A stretch of DNA of 64,000 bases, taken from Vespa crabro (lineage: Eukaryota; Arthropoda; Insecta; Hymenoptera; Vespidae). The position numbers and the translations under genes were made by a program. Shown here in pieces: positions 53,671-63,849 of this stretch (position 1 is its first letter; every line of letters begins with the position of its first letter). The notes below the pieces were generated by a model. That model made no database searches, was not told the DNA's origin, and was given only the letters and a program-made list of their open reading frames with translations. The DNA lies in contig NC_060959.1 in assembly GCF_910589235.1 (NCBI RefSeq), positions 9,086,407 through 9,150,406 of the forward strand, in the 5' to 3' direction.

Positions 53671-54523
53671 CTTACATAAAAAAAAAATATTATATTTAAG
53701 GAATTGCCAAATGAACAAAAAGTATTTATGTAAATTGTGCTAAGTAAACGTCGTACGTCGTCAAATAATCTCGCGAAAATAATGGTATCGTCATTATGGT
53801 ACGTACGTAGAAAAAGAAATCGCATTGATTCAAAAAAATAATGCAATGATAAAAATGACGAGAACTCTTCGATAATTGTTATAAAAGTAATTTATAAATA
53901 AACAAGATGGATGACATCGATATTTCGATATTACAATCTTTTCATATGATCGATGAACTTAACGATTATTATATTGAAAAGTAATAAATACATTCTCTCT
54001 TAAACATACATTTACCTACCTTTAAAGTGAATATAAATTAATAAAATCTTCTAATTTCTTAAGTTAATCTTTCCCATCATCCGCGTTCACGCAACTCGCG
54101 AATAAGAAATTCAAACGAATGAATAATTAACGGATATAGATCTCAAGTGTAATAAGCTACATGTGTCGGTACAAACGAAGTGCCCTCTATGAAGTACCTT
54201 CTATAATACAGTCGGTATTACAGATTCAATAATTTTTCTTATCAACGTAACATAAAATATTGTAAACCAAAAAAAGATAACATTTTTCATTATAATTTTA
54301 TATTTATACAAAATTCTATTAAATATATGGCGATATATTTTCATTGGCCAATGTAATAATGTACTATTTCCTGTTACATTTTTGCGACTGTCGATAAATA
54401 AGCTATTCTCTATAAAACAGGAAACTACAAATTGACTTCATTGGTACACACTTTATTGGTATACCTTTCTATAATAATCTTTGACATGAATAATAACAAA
54501 TAACAAGAATTATTAAGCGTATT

Positions 54524-54630
54524 AGATAATAGATATTTAATTATAAGTAAAATAATAAGTAAGATAATAGATATTTAACTTTAATTAGATATTTAACTAT
54601 AAGTATTTAAGTAAAATAGGTAAATAGTTA
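54524..54630. repeat. Short triple repeat with core AGATATTTAA
   Basis: AGATATTTAA recurs near 54531, 54562 and 54581, with variants of ATAAGTAAAATA after the first and third copies. Confidence 0.7.
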
Positions 54631-54778
54631 GGTATTAGAAAACAAATATTTTGTTTGAATGATTTCATTAAAATACACAAATATTATATAAATATTATTT
54701 TAGCTTCTTTCAATTATGTCATTTATTATTACAAAACATAACTTATGCTTCTTAGAAATATACATTTTCCAAAGTCGC

Positions 54779-54784
54779 TTTATT
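54779..54784 (-). promoter_or_regulatory. Poly(A) signal of SAP18
   Basis: TTTATT on the plus strand reads AATAAA on the minus strand, about 63 nt after the SAP18 stop codon. It is the closest canonical signal downstream of the gene. A second copy lies at 54722-54727. Confidence 0.6.
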
Positions 54785-54846
54785 TCCAATTTTTCATTAT
54801 AGCCATTTACACAGATTTATAGAAATCGAAGAAAATTCATATGAAA

Positions 54847-55832
54847 TTAATACTGACGAAGACCACCACGTCTGATAGCAGGTTGCATCATTCTATTAGG
54901 TGGTGTTATAGATATATCCAAATAATCACCTATAGTAAACCTATAATAATCACCTATAGTTATTACATTGTATATAAAATCAAAATATCAAAATTCTATT
55001 CATATCTTTGATATCTTACTGCAGTAACAAAGGATTACTATTAAACATACTATTAAAAATATTATATTATAATTATATATAATCAATTAGTCAATATACA
55101 CACCGTGCTTGTGCTAATGTTTTATTATCATCTGCTCCTTTTTGTCCTGAACATGTAACACCAATTTCTCTCATTCTATAACCAGAATTTCTTAATTCTG
55201 GAGTTACCAAAGAAAAATCAAAATATGTTCCTTTACTCCGTGCATCTGGATTTACTTCTTTAACGAGTCCTGTAATTTCTCGTAGAGTAGCATCCATCCT
55301 TCACAAGCAAATATAAAAAATAAACGGATTAATAAACATTTATACATGACATATATTTTCATACAAGCATACAAATGTATTGGACAAATCAGAAATCTAT
55401 TTCATTATGAATCAAAAACATACTTATCGCTTTAACTTTACCATGTATATATTTGCAATTCATTGGAAGGTACATTTCCTCTACTGTATTCCATAATATT
55501 GTGATGTCGTCCAGTATTACAGAAAACTCGTAGCAAGAGAGGACATGTCTGACAGAGAAAACAATATAACCTTACAATCTCAAATTATTATCAATATTAC
55601 AATGATCGATTATATAGTATAGATTGCAAAATTTATCAAAAATTATTAATGAAATATTCTTAAAAATCTATTTATATATATATAAATATACATATACACA
55701 CACACAAACATATATATATATATATAAATACATGTTCTCAATGATATATTTATTATTTACCTTTTCCCTATCTACTGGCTTTTCAGGAAGCTGCTTTTCA
55801 TCGACAACCATAGATTCCAATGCCGATGTCAT
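54847..55832 (-). CDS. SAP18: SAP18, histone deacetylase complex subunit / ASAP and EJC-associated protein
   Basis: Four coding exons were assembled by hand with GT-AG introns: 55832-55761 (24 codons), 55548-55442, 55298-55104 and 54940-54847 (TAA). The joined protein is 155 aa; human SAP18 is 153. Family landmarks are all in order: PEKPVDREKTCPLLLRVF, then GRHH, RGNVPSNELQIYTW across the exon 2/3 junction, MDATLREITGLVKEV, GYRMREIG, KGADDNKTL, and IGDYLDISITPPNR near the C-terminus. Introns are 212, 143 and 163 nt. SAP18 adopts a ubiquitin-like fold. It joins RNPS1 with Acinus or Pinin in the nuclear ASAP/PSAP complexes at the periphery of the exon junction complex, and was first found with Sin3-HDAC; the fly homologue is Bin1. 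The start was chosen because it is the first ATG of the exon and gives the family length. A 24-bp duplication crosses the last acceptor (see findings). The call rests on remembered family sequence, not a search. Confidence 0.96.
54921..54960 (-). repeat. 24-bp tandem microduplication across the SAP18 intron 3 acceptor
   Basis: The 16-mer AATAATCACCTATAGT occurs at 54921-54936, inside the last coding exon, and again at 54945-54960, inside the intron. The period is 24 bp. On the minus strand this places three ATAG|GT acceptor-like sites, with exon starts at 54953, 54940 and 54929. Only the middle site keeps the SAP18 reading frame. Confidence 0.9.
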
Positions 55833-56097
55833 TTTTATCAAATAATTTTATAATCAGAAATGCTTAATGATAATTGTTAAAATGCAATAAAACGTTTCCT
55901 AAAAACGCGGCAACAAATAAATCGTAGTTCACTGAAGTTGTTAAAGATGGCAGAAATGGCGCATTCAGTAAATTCTTGGGAACGAATCAAAGATCGTCTC
56001 GTATTTTCTCGAATGTCAAAATGCCACGTGATTGGTCTTTTCAAACTTTACTTTTTAAACAAGTTATTTGTTGATTTTCATTGATTATTTATACAGG

Positions 56098-56100
<3 letters not shown>
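55833..56100 (-). promoter_or_regulatory. SAP18 5' region with E-box plus CCAAT and ATGGC elements
   Basis: This is sequence immediately upstream of the SAP18 start. Seen directly: CACGTG at 56025-56030 abutting ATTGG at 56031-56035, which on the gene's strand reads CCAAT followed by CACGTG; and AAGATGGC on the plus strand at about 55945, close to a likely initiation region. E-box/CCAAT pairs and ATGGC elements are typical of housekeeping promoters. The transcription start itself cannot be placed. Confidence 0.4.

Positions 56101-56101
<1 letters not shown>

Positions 56102-56130
<29 letters not shown>
56102..56130. repeat. Poly(A) run of about 28 nt
   Basis: A single-base run followed by GAAAAAGAGAGA, between SAP18 and DSTYK. 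Confidence 0.95.
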
Positions 56131-56131
<1 letters not shown>

Positions 56132-57083
56132 AAAAAGAGAGAATATTCAATATTTACACTAGCGTGCATAAAACATCCTATACCGAGTAAAAATGTTTCA
56201 GACATCGATCGAAAGGTTAACCGTTTTTGAAACATAAACGTTATAAAATAATATTAATGCAATATTAATAATATAATATTAATGTATATAATTTATAAAA
56301 GGTGAAGAAATAATTTAATATAAATTATTAATAGTATCGTATCGTGTTCGAACGTTTCAAGCAAAGTTTTACATTTTAAGAATCCACACTGGAAAGTATT
56401 ATGTTAAAAAGATTATTTATTGCATTGTGGATGTATCCTTAAGTTGTCCCAGGACGGTAAAAAAGAAAAAAAAAACAATAAATAAATAAACAACAGGAAA
56501 GACGTGTATCTTACAAACGAAAGAAAAATTGGCATCGATATGATCGGCACTATAGGTTAAGTATTTATTACATATATATATACATATATATAAATTATGT
56601 AGGTTAATGTACTCTCATAATCTAACAAATAAGATCATTAAATATCAAAGATCAAGCAATTAATAAGTTAGTTGAAAATAAAACTGTGATAAGGTAATAA
56701 TATCTTTCTTGTTTTAAGTTTATATTAAGCATTCGTTTGGCTGAGAAAAGAAACGTCTTCGATATCGTGCTTTATCATTTATTAAGCGTTCATCATAGAG
56801 GGGTTGACGAGGTTTGTTTCTACTTTCTTCGAATAAAATTATCATAAAGAAACGCGAATGTATGATTTCAAGCGCATCATTAAACATCACAGACGGCCCT
56901 CGGAGAATTCGTTTTATAAATTTTATCTTACAATGGAAAAAAAAAAAAAGGAAAAGAAAGAAAGAAAGAAAAAGTATTTGTTGTTTGTCCGATCATTACT
57001 TTCTTATGTACGTGTACTCTTCTTACTTCATCGATATTAAAATATAATGTTAGAACAGAGAAAGACATATACACACACACACA

Positions 57084-57130
<47 letters not shown>

Positions 57131-57749
57131 ATATCAAGGTCTAAGTAAATGGCGCATACAATTTTATCTTTCAATTCTTTCTATTTTCTTTATAGGATGA
57201 TTATATATTGGCGCGTTGGTACAATATGATTACAAAACGTACTTGTGAATCCTCACAAATTCTGTGATTAATTAAAATAACCGCGCGTGTTCTTTTACTG
57301 TCGGAAACAGTCGAAGAAAACCGAACATTGTCGAATCATTGCAGTCGACCAATATGCGTTGATCGGTTATCATATTCTGAACTTTTAGTCTTATTGTTTT
57401 TAAACGAACGACAACGCGTGGTACCAACTTTTCTTCATTTCTTTTCACCTTCTTCTTCTCCTCCTCCTCTATCTCTTCTACCACCTTCTTCTTGTCCTCC
57501 CTCTCCTTCTCCTTCTCGGGTAACTTATTAAACCGACTGTCAAAGTTGATGAAAACGTTTACGTGATACTACGTATTATATATATATATATATATATAAG
57601 TAAATTTTTATCTGACGACGAGAAAAAAGTGCATTTATAAATAGGTTATATGAGTAACTCAGTTGTCACAGGATATAATCTCATGAATAATTCTTATGTC
57701 GGTCGGAAAAATAGAAATTCTGATTTATAGTCGTGCCGACGGTACCACG

Positions 57750-57752
<3 letters not shown>

Positions 57753-57811
<59 letters not shown>
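57753..57811. repeat. (TC)n microsatellite
   Basis: About 29 units. It is the only long TC tract in the gene block and lies about 540 bp upstream of the DSTYK start codon. Confidence 0.96.
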
Positions 57812-57819
<8 letters not shown>

Positions 57820-58351
57820 ATCTCTCTGTCTGTCTCTCTGTCTCTATTCTACTCATCTTCTTACATGCGTAGAGTAAAAAAAAAAAAAGAAGAAGATTGT
57901 GTGAATAAACAAATAAAATATCTTTTATGTTCTCAGCTAAAGTGAAATATAATATGAAAAGAGTAATATCAAATATTATTAAATTGTGTAGTTAAGAAAT
58001 GCGTATGTTTTACATTCTAAAACCGCATTACTGTGATAAGATGCCTTTAATTAATCATTCGATGCTTTCCTGTAAACTTTCAAATAATAAGTATGTTCGT
58101 TCGTGAAATAAAGATAATTTATTTCAATTCAATGTTAGTCTATTAATGTGATGTTTTGAAAAAAAAAAAAAAAAAAGAGAGAAAAGAAAGATAAAAAAAT
58201 GAAACTTAATTTGATATATATCTATATATATGATTAGTTCATCATTTTTATATTTAAATACTTAGAAATAACAGTGTGATATTATTATTCGTGAATATTT
58301 TGAAGACTATAAGTTGGAATAATTTTATAGATTAAAAGGAAAGGTTTAAAA

Positions 58352-58514
58352 ATGGTAAGCAAATTATCACACGAATTCAGAAGATACCAACGTAATCGTA
58401 ATCAATTAAGGCACATTTTAGAAGAGACTCAACATGTGCTTGAAGCCATTAATTTAGAAAATTTTTTCCCTGGAGGTAAATATCAATTATACATTTGTGT
58501 GTGTGTTTATATAT

Positions 58515-58575
<61 letters not shown>

Positions 58576-61499
58576 TTCTTTTTTTATGTTATATCTAATT
58601 TTCTATTAATGTTTCAGAAAATATCATTGAACAATTATTATCGCCATTAACTTTAAACAGAATTGTACATATTTTGGAAAATTCTCCAGCTATAGTTGTA
58701 TTCGGTCAAGACAATAAATCTAAAGCAGCTTTAATAAATAACTTATTTTCTACTGAAGTATTACCAGCGTCTAATGGCTTATGGAGGTGGATCAAATTTA
58801 GTCATGATCATACGAATCATGCCAATCTTACGTTGGGTCTTGAATATGAAGTTGTGGTAAAATTGCAAGCGAATGAAAAACCATGGAACACAATTCCAAT
58901 AGAAGATTTGACCAAATCTGGAAATGAAGATATTGTTTGTCCAACAGTGCTTGAAGTCAAACTCGATTCAAATATATTAAAAGATGGCGTTCAAATTTTT
59001 GTAGTACCAAATAATGGAGCAGTTAAAATTCTTGCAAAGGGAACCCTTGGAATTTTACCAATATTTCTTTATGCCTTGGGCGATCAACCTTTGTCGGAAC
59101 AACAGCTAGAAGAATTAAGAGATCTGAAAGAAACATATCCTTATAATCCTGTATTATTTATATCGTCGCTTGTAAATATTTCATTAGATAGCATTAATGC
59201 AGGATTAACAGAATCGGAACAACATAGACTTCAAAGTACAATACCTCCATGTGATTCTAATCTATCTAAAGATAAAGATGATGTTGACTTTGATAAAATA
59301 AATTCTCTTGGATTAACATGGCTAGATCAATTAACTAATTTAGGATATCTTGGAATGGAAGAATCTGTTGAAGTTGATCAATTAACATGGTTAGTTGGTG
59401 GTCAATATGTTAGCTCTAGCAATATTATAAACTCGTCCAAGAAAATGGATAGAATTTTGTATTTTATTAAAGGTTGTCTTCAAAGTTATCTTGTTAATGC
59501 AAGTAATTATTTAAATGAAGTACATACAACCAGTTTACGTAAATTTATCTTAAGTGCTTTTGATATGGCACGTCAAATTCAGATTACTCCAAGGAGAATA
59601 CAATATGCTCAACAAAAGGAAAATGAATTGTATGCTAATCTGATGAAAATTGTTAACGATAAACAAGAAGAATTAATGGAATTAATAGAAAATATCATTC
59701 AAGAAATGAAAAATGATATATATTTATCAAATGGAGATTCACAACAATATCAAAACTTTCCTTTTGATAATAATGAAAGAGCAGAATGGTCAGTGACAGT
59801 ACAAGCAGCCACCTCAGAAGTGCAAAGACTTGTACTTGGACGTTTGCGTGAAAAAGTAGCAAAGCAATTGGTAAACTCTGTGAAATGTTTGAGAGAAACA
59901 TTTATAGGCACTTTACAACGGTGCCTATTGAGTTTAGAAAAAAGTTATGATCATGAATCTTCTTTACTAGCTAGTGACGCTTTGAAACAAATACTTTCTG
60001 CAGCTTATAATGTAGAACTTCATAATTCTTCGCCGTCTCTTGTGCATTCTTTTCTAGAAAGATTACGGCAACTTTTTAAATCTCTTCCCTTGCCATGGAC
60101 TCCTACTCCAATCTTGGATGAATCTTGGAGGAAAAAGGTTACTATTGACGTTTTAAATTCATTATCTGCAGCAAGATTATCAAAAACAATTTCAATGCAA
60201 TTCAGAGATAAATTAAAATTGTCTCATGATGCATTTCAATCGGCCCTAAAGTCCCTTGAAAATCATTATTCTGGAAAGTTAGAAAGAACTGAGGAACAAA
60301 GGATAGCCATTAGAAAGTGTCATGCACCAAGATTAGCTAGATTAGCCTTAGAATCCACATCAATGACTGATGCTGTTCGTTTCGGTATACCGCATTATGG
60401 TAAAGAAATTGGTCGTGGTCAATATGGTGTAGTGTTTGCATGCGATGGTTGGGGAGGAGCTCCAGGACCTTGTGCAGTTAAATCTGTTATTCCACCTGAT
60501 GAAAGACATTGGAACGATTTAGCAATGGAATTTTATTATACCAGATCGATACCAGATCATAAAAGAATTGTGAAATTAAGAGGTTCAGTTATAGATCAAA
60601 CTTATGGAAGTGGATATGGATTAGGAACTGCAGTTCTATTAATTACAGACCGTTTAAGTAGAGATCTGTATTGTGGAATACGAGCTGGATTGTCATGGTT
60701 AGAACGTTTGCAAATTGCAATTGATGTCTTAGAAGGGATACGTTATCTTCATTCTCAAGGACTTGTTCATAGAGACATTAAATTGAATAATGTCCTTCTT
60801 GATACTGAAAATAGGGCAAAACTGACTGACCTTGGATTTTGTATCACCGAAGCTATGATGTCAGGAAGTATTGTAGGAACACCTGTTCATATGGCTCCAG
60901 AACTTCTATCTGGACATTATGATAGTAGCGTCGATGTATATGCTTTTGGCATTCTTTTCTGGCACATATGTGCTGGACATGTCAGAGTGCCATATACCTA
61001 TGAACAGTTTCATAATAAAGAACAATTATGGACAAGCGTAAAGAAAGGTAAATATTATGATTTTATATCTTCTTATTTTTTTATATTCTAAAGATCTTGA
61101 AATTTATCTATTTGTTTGAAAGGCATTAGACCAGAACGTCTGCCACATTTTGATGATGAGTGTTGGAAATTAATGGAACAATGTTGGGCTGGAGAACCTT
61201 CTAAACGGCCACTACTTGGAGCAATTCTTCCAGTGCTTGAATCTATTCAACAAAGAGCAGAAAGAGGCAAGTCCTTACAACAACTCAGCGAATTCAAGCT
61301 ACAAGAAAATTCCACATCCGAATCAGAAAATCCTGCACTGGCACTAGCAGAACCTTATAATCAAAGGGGCGCCATTGTTAGTCCTCCTACTGTTAAACGT
61401 AGGAATTTTAGAACAGTAAAACCTCCTGTTTTTCACATGACAAATATTTTTCAAACAAGTTTTTGTTCAAATCTGTATGTGCAAATGCGGGAGTTTTAA
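58352..61499 (+). CDS. DSTYK: DSTYK, dual serine/threonine and tyrosine protein kinase (dusty kinase)
   Basis: Three coding exons: 58352-58475, 58618-61047 and 61123-61499 (TAA), with GT-AG introns of 142 and 75 nt, giving 976 aa (human about 929). The start region matches the family (FRRYQRNRNQLRHILEETQ). Residues 61-200 carry a degenerate P-loop (VVFGQDNKSK, G71-K77). Residues about 330-620 are a long helical region that includes QITPRRIQYAQQKENELY. The kinase domain spans about 634-900: glycine loop GRGQYGVV 640-647, lysine 663 in CAVKSV, HRD 759-761 with N766, DLG in place of DFG at 779-781, and MAPE ending at 803. After it come RPERLPHFDDECW and KRPLLG. All catalytic residues are present, so it should be active. 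The vertebrate protein acts in FGF/ERK signalling and cell survival; the role here is inferred. The last about 80 residues are family-variable, and the 3' end could be spliced differently. Confidence 0.96.
58516..58571. repeat. (TA)n array in DSTYK intron 1
   Basis: About 28 TA units fill the middle of the 142-nt first intron. They sit between the donor at 58476 and the pyrimidine-containing acceptor ending at 58617. Length changes here would alter the size of a very short intron. Confidence 0.95.
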
Positions 61500-61667
61500 A
61501 TAATTTTAGTAGTTTGACCTGTTAGTTTATTATAAAACTTGATGGTAGTTTCCCATTTAAATGCATGAGATGTACTTGAAATATAATCCATTGTTTTTGC
61601 ATTCATTAATTTGATATTTCTATAAATAGTATTTTCTCGATACAGTATTAATCTGGCAAATATAATT

Positions 61668-61673
61668 AATAAA
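61668..61673 (+). promoter_or_regulatory. Candidate proximal poly(A) signal of DSTYK
   Basis: AATAAA lies 169 nt after the DSTYK stop codon. More AATAAA copies follow at 61816, 61836 and 61923-61932, so alternative 3' ends are possible. Confidence 0.4.
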
Positions 61674-61811
61674 TTTATTTATCATGTCAGATGCAAAATA
61701 CATCTCTTTTATGTACCATTTTGTTTATTTAGCTTTATTATTATTATTCAATGATATTTTTTAAATTGACTGATTATCGTAAACATCTCCTGCCTTTAAA
61801 TATGTTATTTA

Positions 61812-61848
61812 CTATAATAAATGAATATCTGCTATAATAAATGAATAT
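61812..61848 (+). repeat. 20-bp tandem duplication carrying two AATAAA copies
   Basis: CTATAATAAATGAATAT is found at 61812-61828 and again at 61832-61848. Each copy contains AATAAA, within the presumed DSTYK 3' UTR. Confidence 0.9.
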
Positions 61849-62378
61849 TGATATCGAGTAGAAAAAAGAAGCTCTCTCTCTCTCTCTCTTTCTCTTTTTG
61901 TAATGTATATTCGTTGTTGAAAAATAAATAAAGATTTTCCTATTTTGTATTAATATTTGTATACTATCATTTGGCCTTTTAATTATTCAATATGTAAGAT
62001 CACAAAATATACACGAACTATTTAAGTTTTAATGAATTTCATTAAAAATTTATAATATTCTGTATTAATTTCAGATAACAAATTATGCAGAATCCAAGAG
62101 GTTGTATCAACGCAATGGAATTTAAAAAGTTAAAACTGAATAATACACTGAAGAGAAGACACTAGTTTATCATAAAATCAAATCAAATATTAAAGTTATA
62201 CTTCAATAGTATGATTTTTAATAGTTTTATAAAATGTTGAAATAAATGAAGAAATCTGAAGGTATGTAAAACTAATTTTTCTTAATGTTATATAAAATAA
62301 TATATAGGATAAAAATATTTTTAGATATAAATTGGAGACCTACAATATTGTAAATAAAAGATAGATTATCTATTGTTA

Positions 62379-62391
62379 TTTATTAAATAAA
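62379..62391. promoter_or_regulatory. Two-way poly(A) signal between convergent genes
   Basis: TTTATTAAATAAA reads AATAAA on both strands. For COMMD7 (minus) it lies about 150 nt past the stop codon. For DSTYK it would be a distal site about 880 nt past its stop. An A-run follows on the plus strand to 62404. Confidence 0.45.
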
Positions 62392-62535
62392 AAAAAAAAA
62401 AAAATATTACTTTAATATATTTTAACATTGATTTCAACAAAAGATAACATGTTACTTATATATTATAATTAACATTAAAGTAATTGTACGTTGATGGTAT
62501 AACATTTATATTACTTTTATATATAATTAAGATAT

Positions 62536-63067
62536 TCAAACTAATAAGTCGAGATTAATCTTTGCTTTCTCTAGATCATGCAAAAATTTATAAAATTCAG
62601 GGATACTCATCTCGATGAAGTGATCTTTTATTCTGTTACCTTCATCGAGACATAATTTTAGCTGCAGAAAAGATTTGCCAACTTTGTCCGAATCACTATT
62701 TGCTGCGGTTACTGAAAAAAATTAATGTAATATTATAAAACAAATAATATAATATCAGTATTTATTATTTAAACATTTTACTAATTATACTTATTTCTGA
62801 TAGCAAGCACTATTATTTAAAAACTATATTTTTTTATACTTCTTTCAAGTAACCTATATATATTAAACATAATTTTATATAAACATAACCAAAAATGCAA
62901 TTAATCAATTAAGTATTAAAATGTTGTTGTTACATTTATAATGTCAATATTATATTATATTAACGGTTTTTATAAATTATTATTATCTTCTGTGTTTGAG
63001 GTTAGTTATTCTTACCACCGAATCTCCAAGACACATCAAGTATTTTACTGATCGTTTTTTCCATTTT
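62536..63067 (-). CDS. COMMD7: COMMD7, COMM domain-containing protein 7 (last two coding exons, partial)
   Basis: Two exons join on the minus strand: 63067-63016 (donor GTAAGA) and 62711-62536 (acceptor TTTCAG, stop TGA at 62538-62536), with a 304-nt intron. They encode about 75 residues: ILDVSWRFGV, then VGKSFLQLKL, then IEMSIPEFYKFLHDLEKAK. These align with the COMM domain of human COMMD7 (VDMEWKFGV, VGSIFLQLKL, LPQFYSFLHEMER). COMMD proteins form a ten-member complex with CCDC22/CCDC93 (Commander), which supports endosomal recycling; human COMMD7 is also tied to NF-kB control. The first exon seen is preceded by an acceptor (TTACAG), so it is internal, although it contains an in-frame ATG one codon in. 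The upstream exons for the helical N-terminal domain were not found before 64,000. It converges with DSTYK. Confidence 0.9.
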
Positions 63068-63348
63068 CTGTAATAAATATTAATTTTTCTAACTTAATAG
63101 TTTTACACATAAAATAGTCATTAAGGAACAAATAAAAATGGAACTTATTTATAAGAGACAAATTAGGAACAATTCACTATTGTTGGATCAGTATACGATG
63201 ACATTCCACATACATACTATTAACATAATAAATATAATTAATTACTAATTAAGAAAATAAATAATTAATAAATTAAATTCGAAGAGATGTGTCGTCCTTT
63301 CAAAATAGTATCTCATAAAAATGTGACATTAAATATTATTTGTCACAA

Positions 63349-63354
<6 letters not shown>

Positions 63355-63392
<38 letters not shown>
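63355..63392. repeat. (TA)n microsatellite
   Basis: About 19 TA units in the presumed COMMD7 upstream intron. Confidence 0.96.
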
Positions 63393-63396
<4 letters not shown>

Positions 63397-63849
63397 CGTA
63401 ACATAATCAGGTTAGTGTGGATTAAAGCAGGTAGTTAGACTGTGAAACTCAAACTTTTCAATTTCTTTTATTTATGTACACCTTTCTTTGATAGCGGTGG
63501 CATGCGTTTCAATGATACGTATTAAATATGACGCGCACAAAGCTAATGCGCATTTATTTTACGATATAAATACATAAAGAATAATAAATATAATCCAAAC
63601 ATGTAATAACTAACATATAAATATACGACAAAAAAACAAGGTTCTGTAAAATATTTTGTAAAAAATAATAATTTTAATAGAATACTCTATCTCTTATATA
63701 TAAAATTTTCTTATCTCACTTTTTCTTATCATATATTATATTTTCCTTATCAAATATTATAAAGTATCTTTTATCTTCGGCATGATCGGATTTTTAAGAT
63801 AATAGTTATAGTTAGATGAATCGTCGAATTTATGGAGAGTACGTGAAAC

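Larger units (their letters stand above)
51301..54846. other. Gene-free stretch leading to SAP18
   Basis: No credible exon. It holds the ACGCCCC array 51550-51775, GAAA then (GA)n repeats 52466-52560, GA-rich 52660-52747, a compound AT/GT array 53550-53670, and a short triple repeat 54524-54630. From about 53.7 kb rightward the sequence is plain AT-rich DNA with few GA/TC tracts. Confidence 0.65.
55833..58351. other. Intergenic space between divergent SAP18 and DSTYK
   Basis: No exon is recognised. It holds the SAP18 promoter side, a run of about 28 A at 56102-56130, an A-rich stretch at 56936-56970, a compound (AC)n then (AT)n array at 57069-57130, a (TA)n tract at 57576-57599, a TTC-rich stretch at 57430-57515, a (TC)n array at 57753-57811, an A-run at 57877-57888 and another at 58158-58175. 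The 5' UTR of DSTYK must begin somewhere in the AT-rich right part, but no TATA box or initiator stands out. Confidence 0.6.
61500..62535. other. Convergent intergenic / 3' UTR region between DSTYK and COMMD7
   Basis: This is AT-rich sequence holding several AATAAA signals for DSTYK, a short (CT)n tract at 61873-61893, two acceptor-like sites with exon starts at 62075 and 62091, and the two-way poly(A) element at 62379-62391 followed by an A-run. No further gene is recognised. Confidence 0.6.

Noticed and set aside
55947..56084. 45-codon plus-strand frame starting in AAGATGGC, divergent from SAP18
   Set aside because: The frame is short, unknown and without family resemblance. The ATGGC is better read as a promoter element.
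59695..59901. Minus-strand frame inside DSTYK
   Set aside because: It is a shadow of the well-supported DSTYK coding exon.
63480..63520. Minus-strand ATGCCACCGCTATCAAAG followed by a GT donor as a first COMMD7 exon
   Set aside because: It would encode about seven residues that do not match the COMMD7 N-terminus. It is possible but unsupported.
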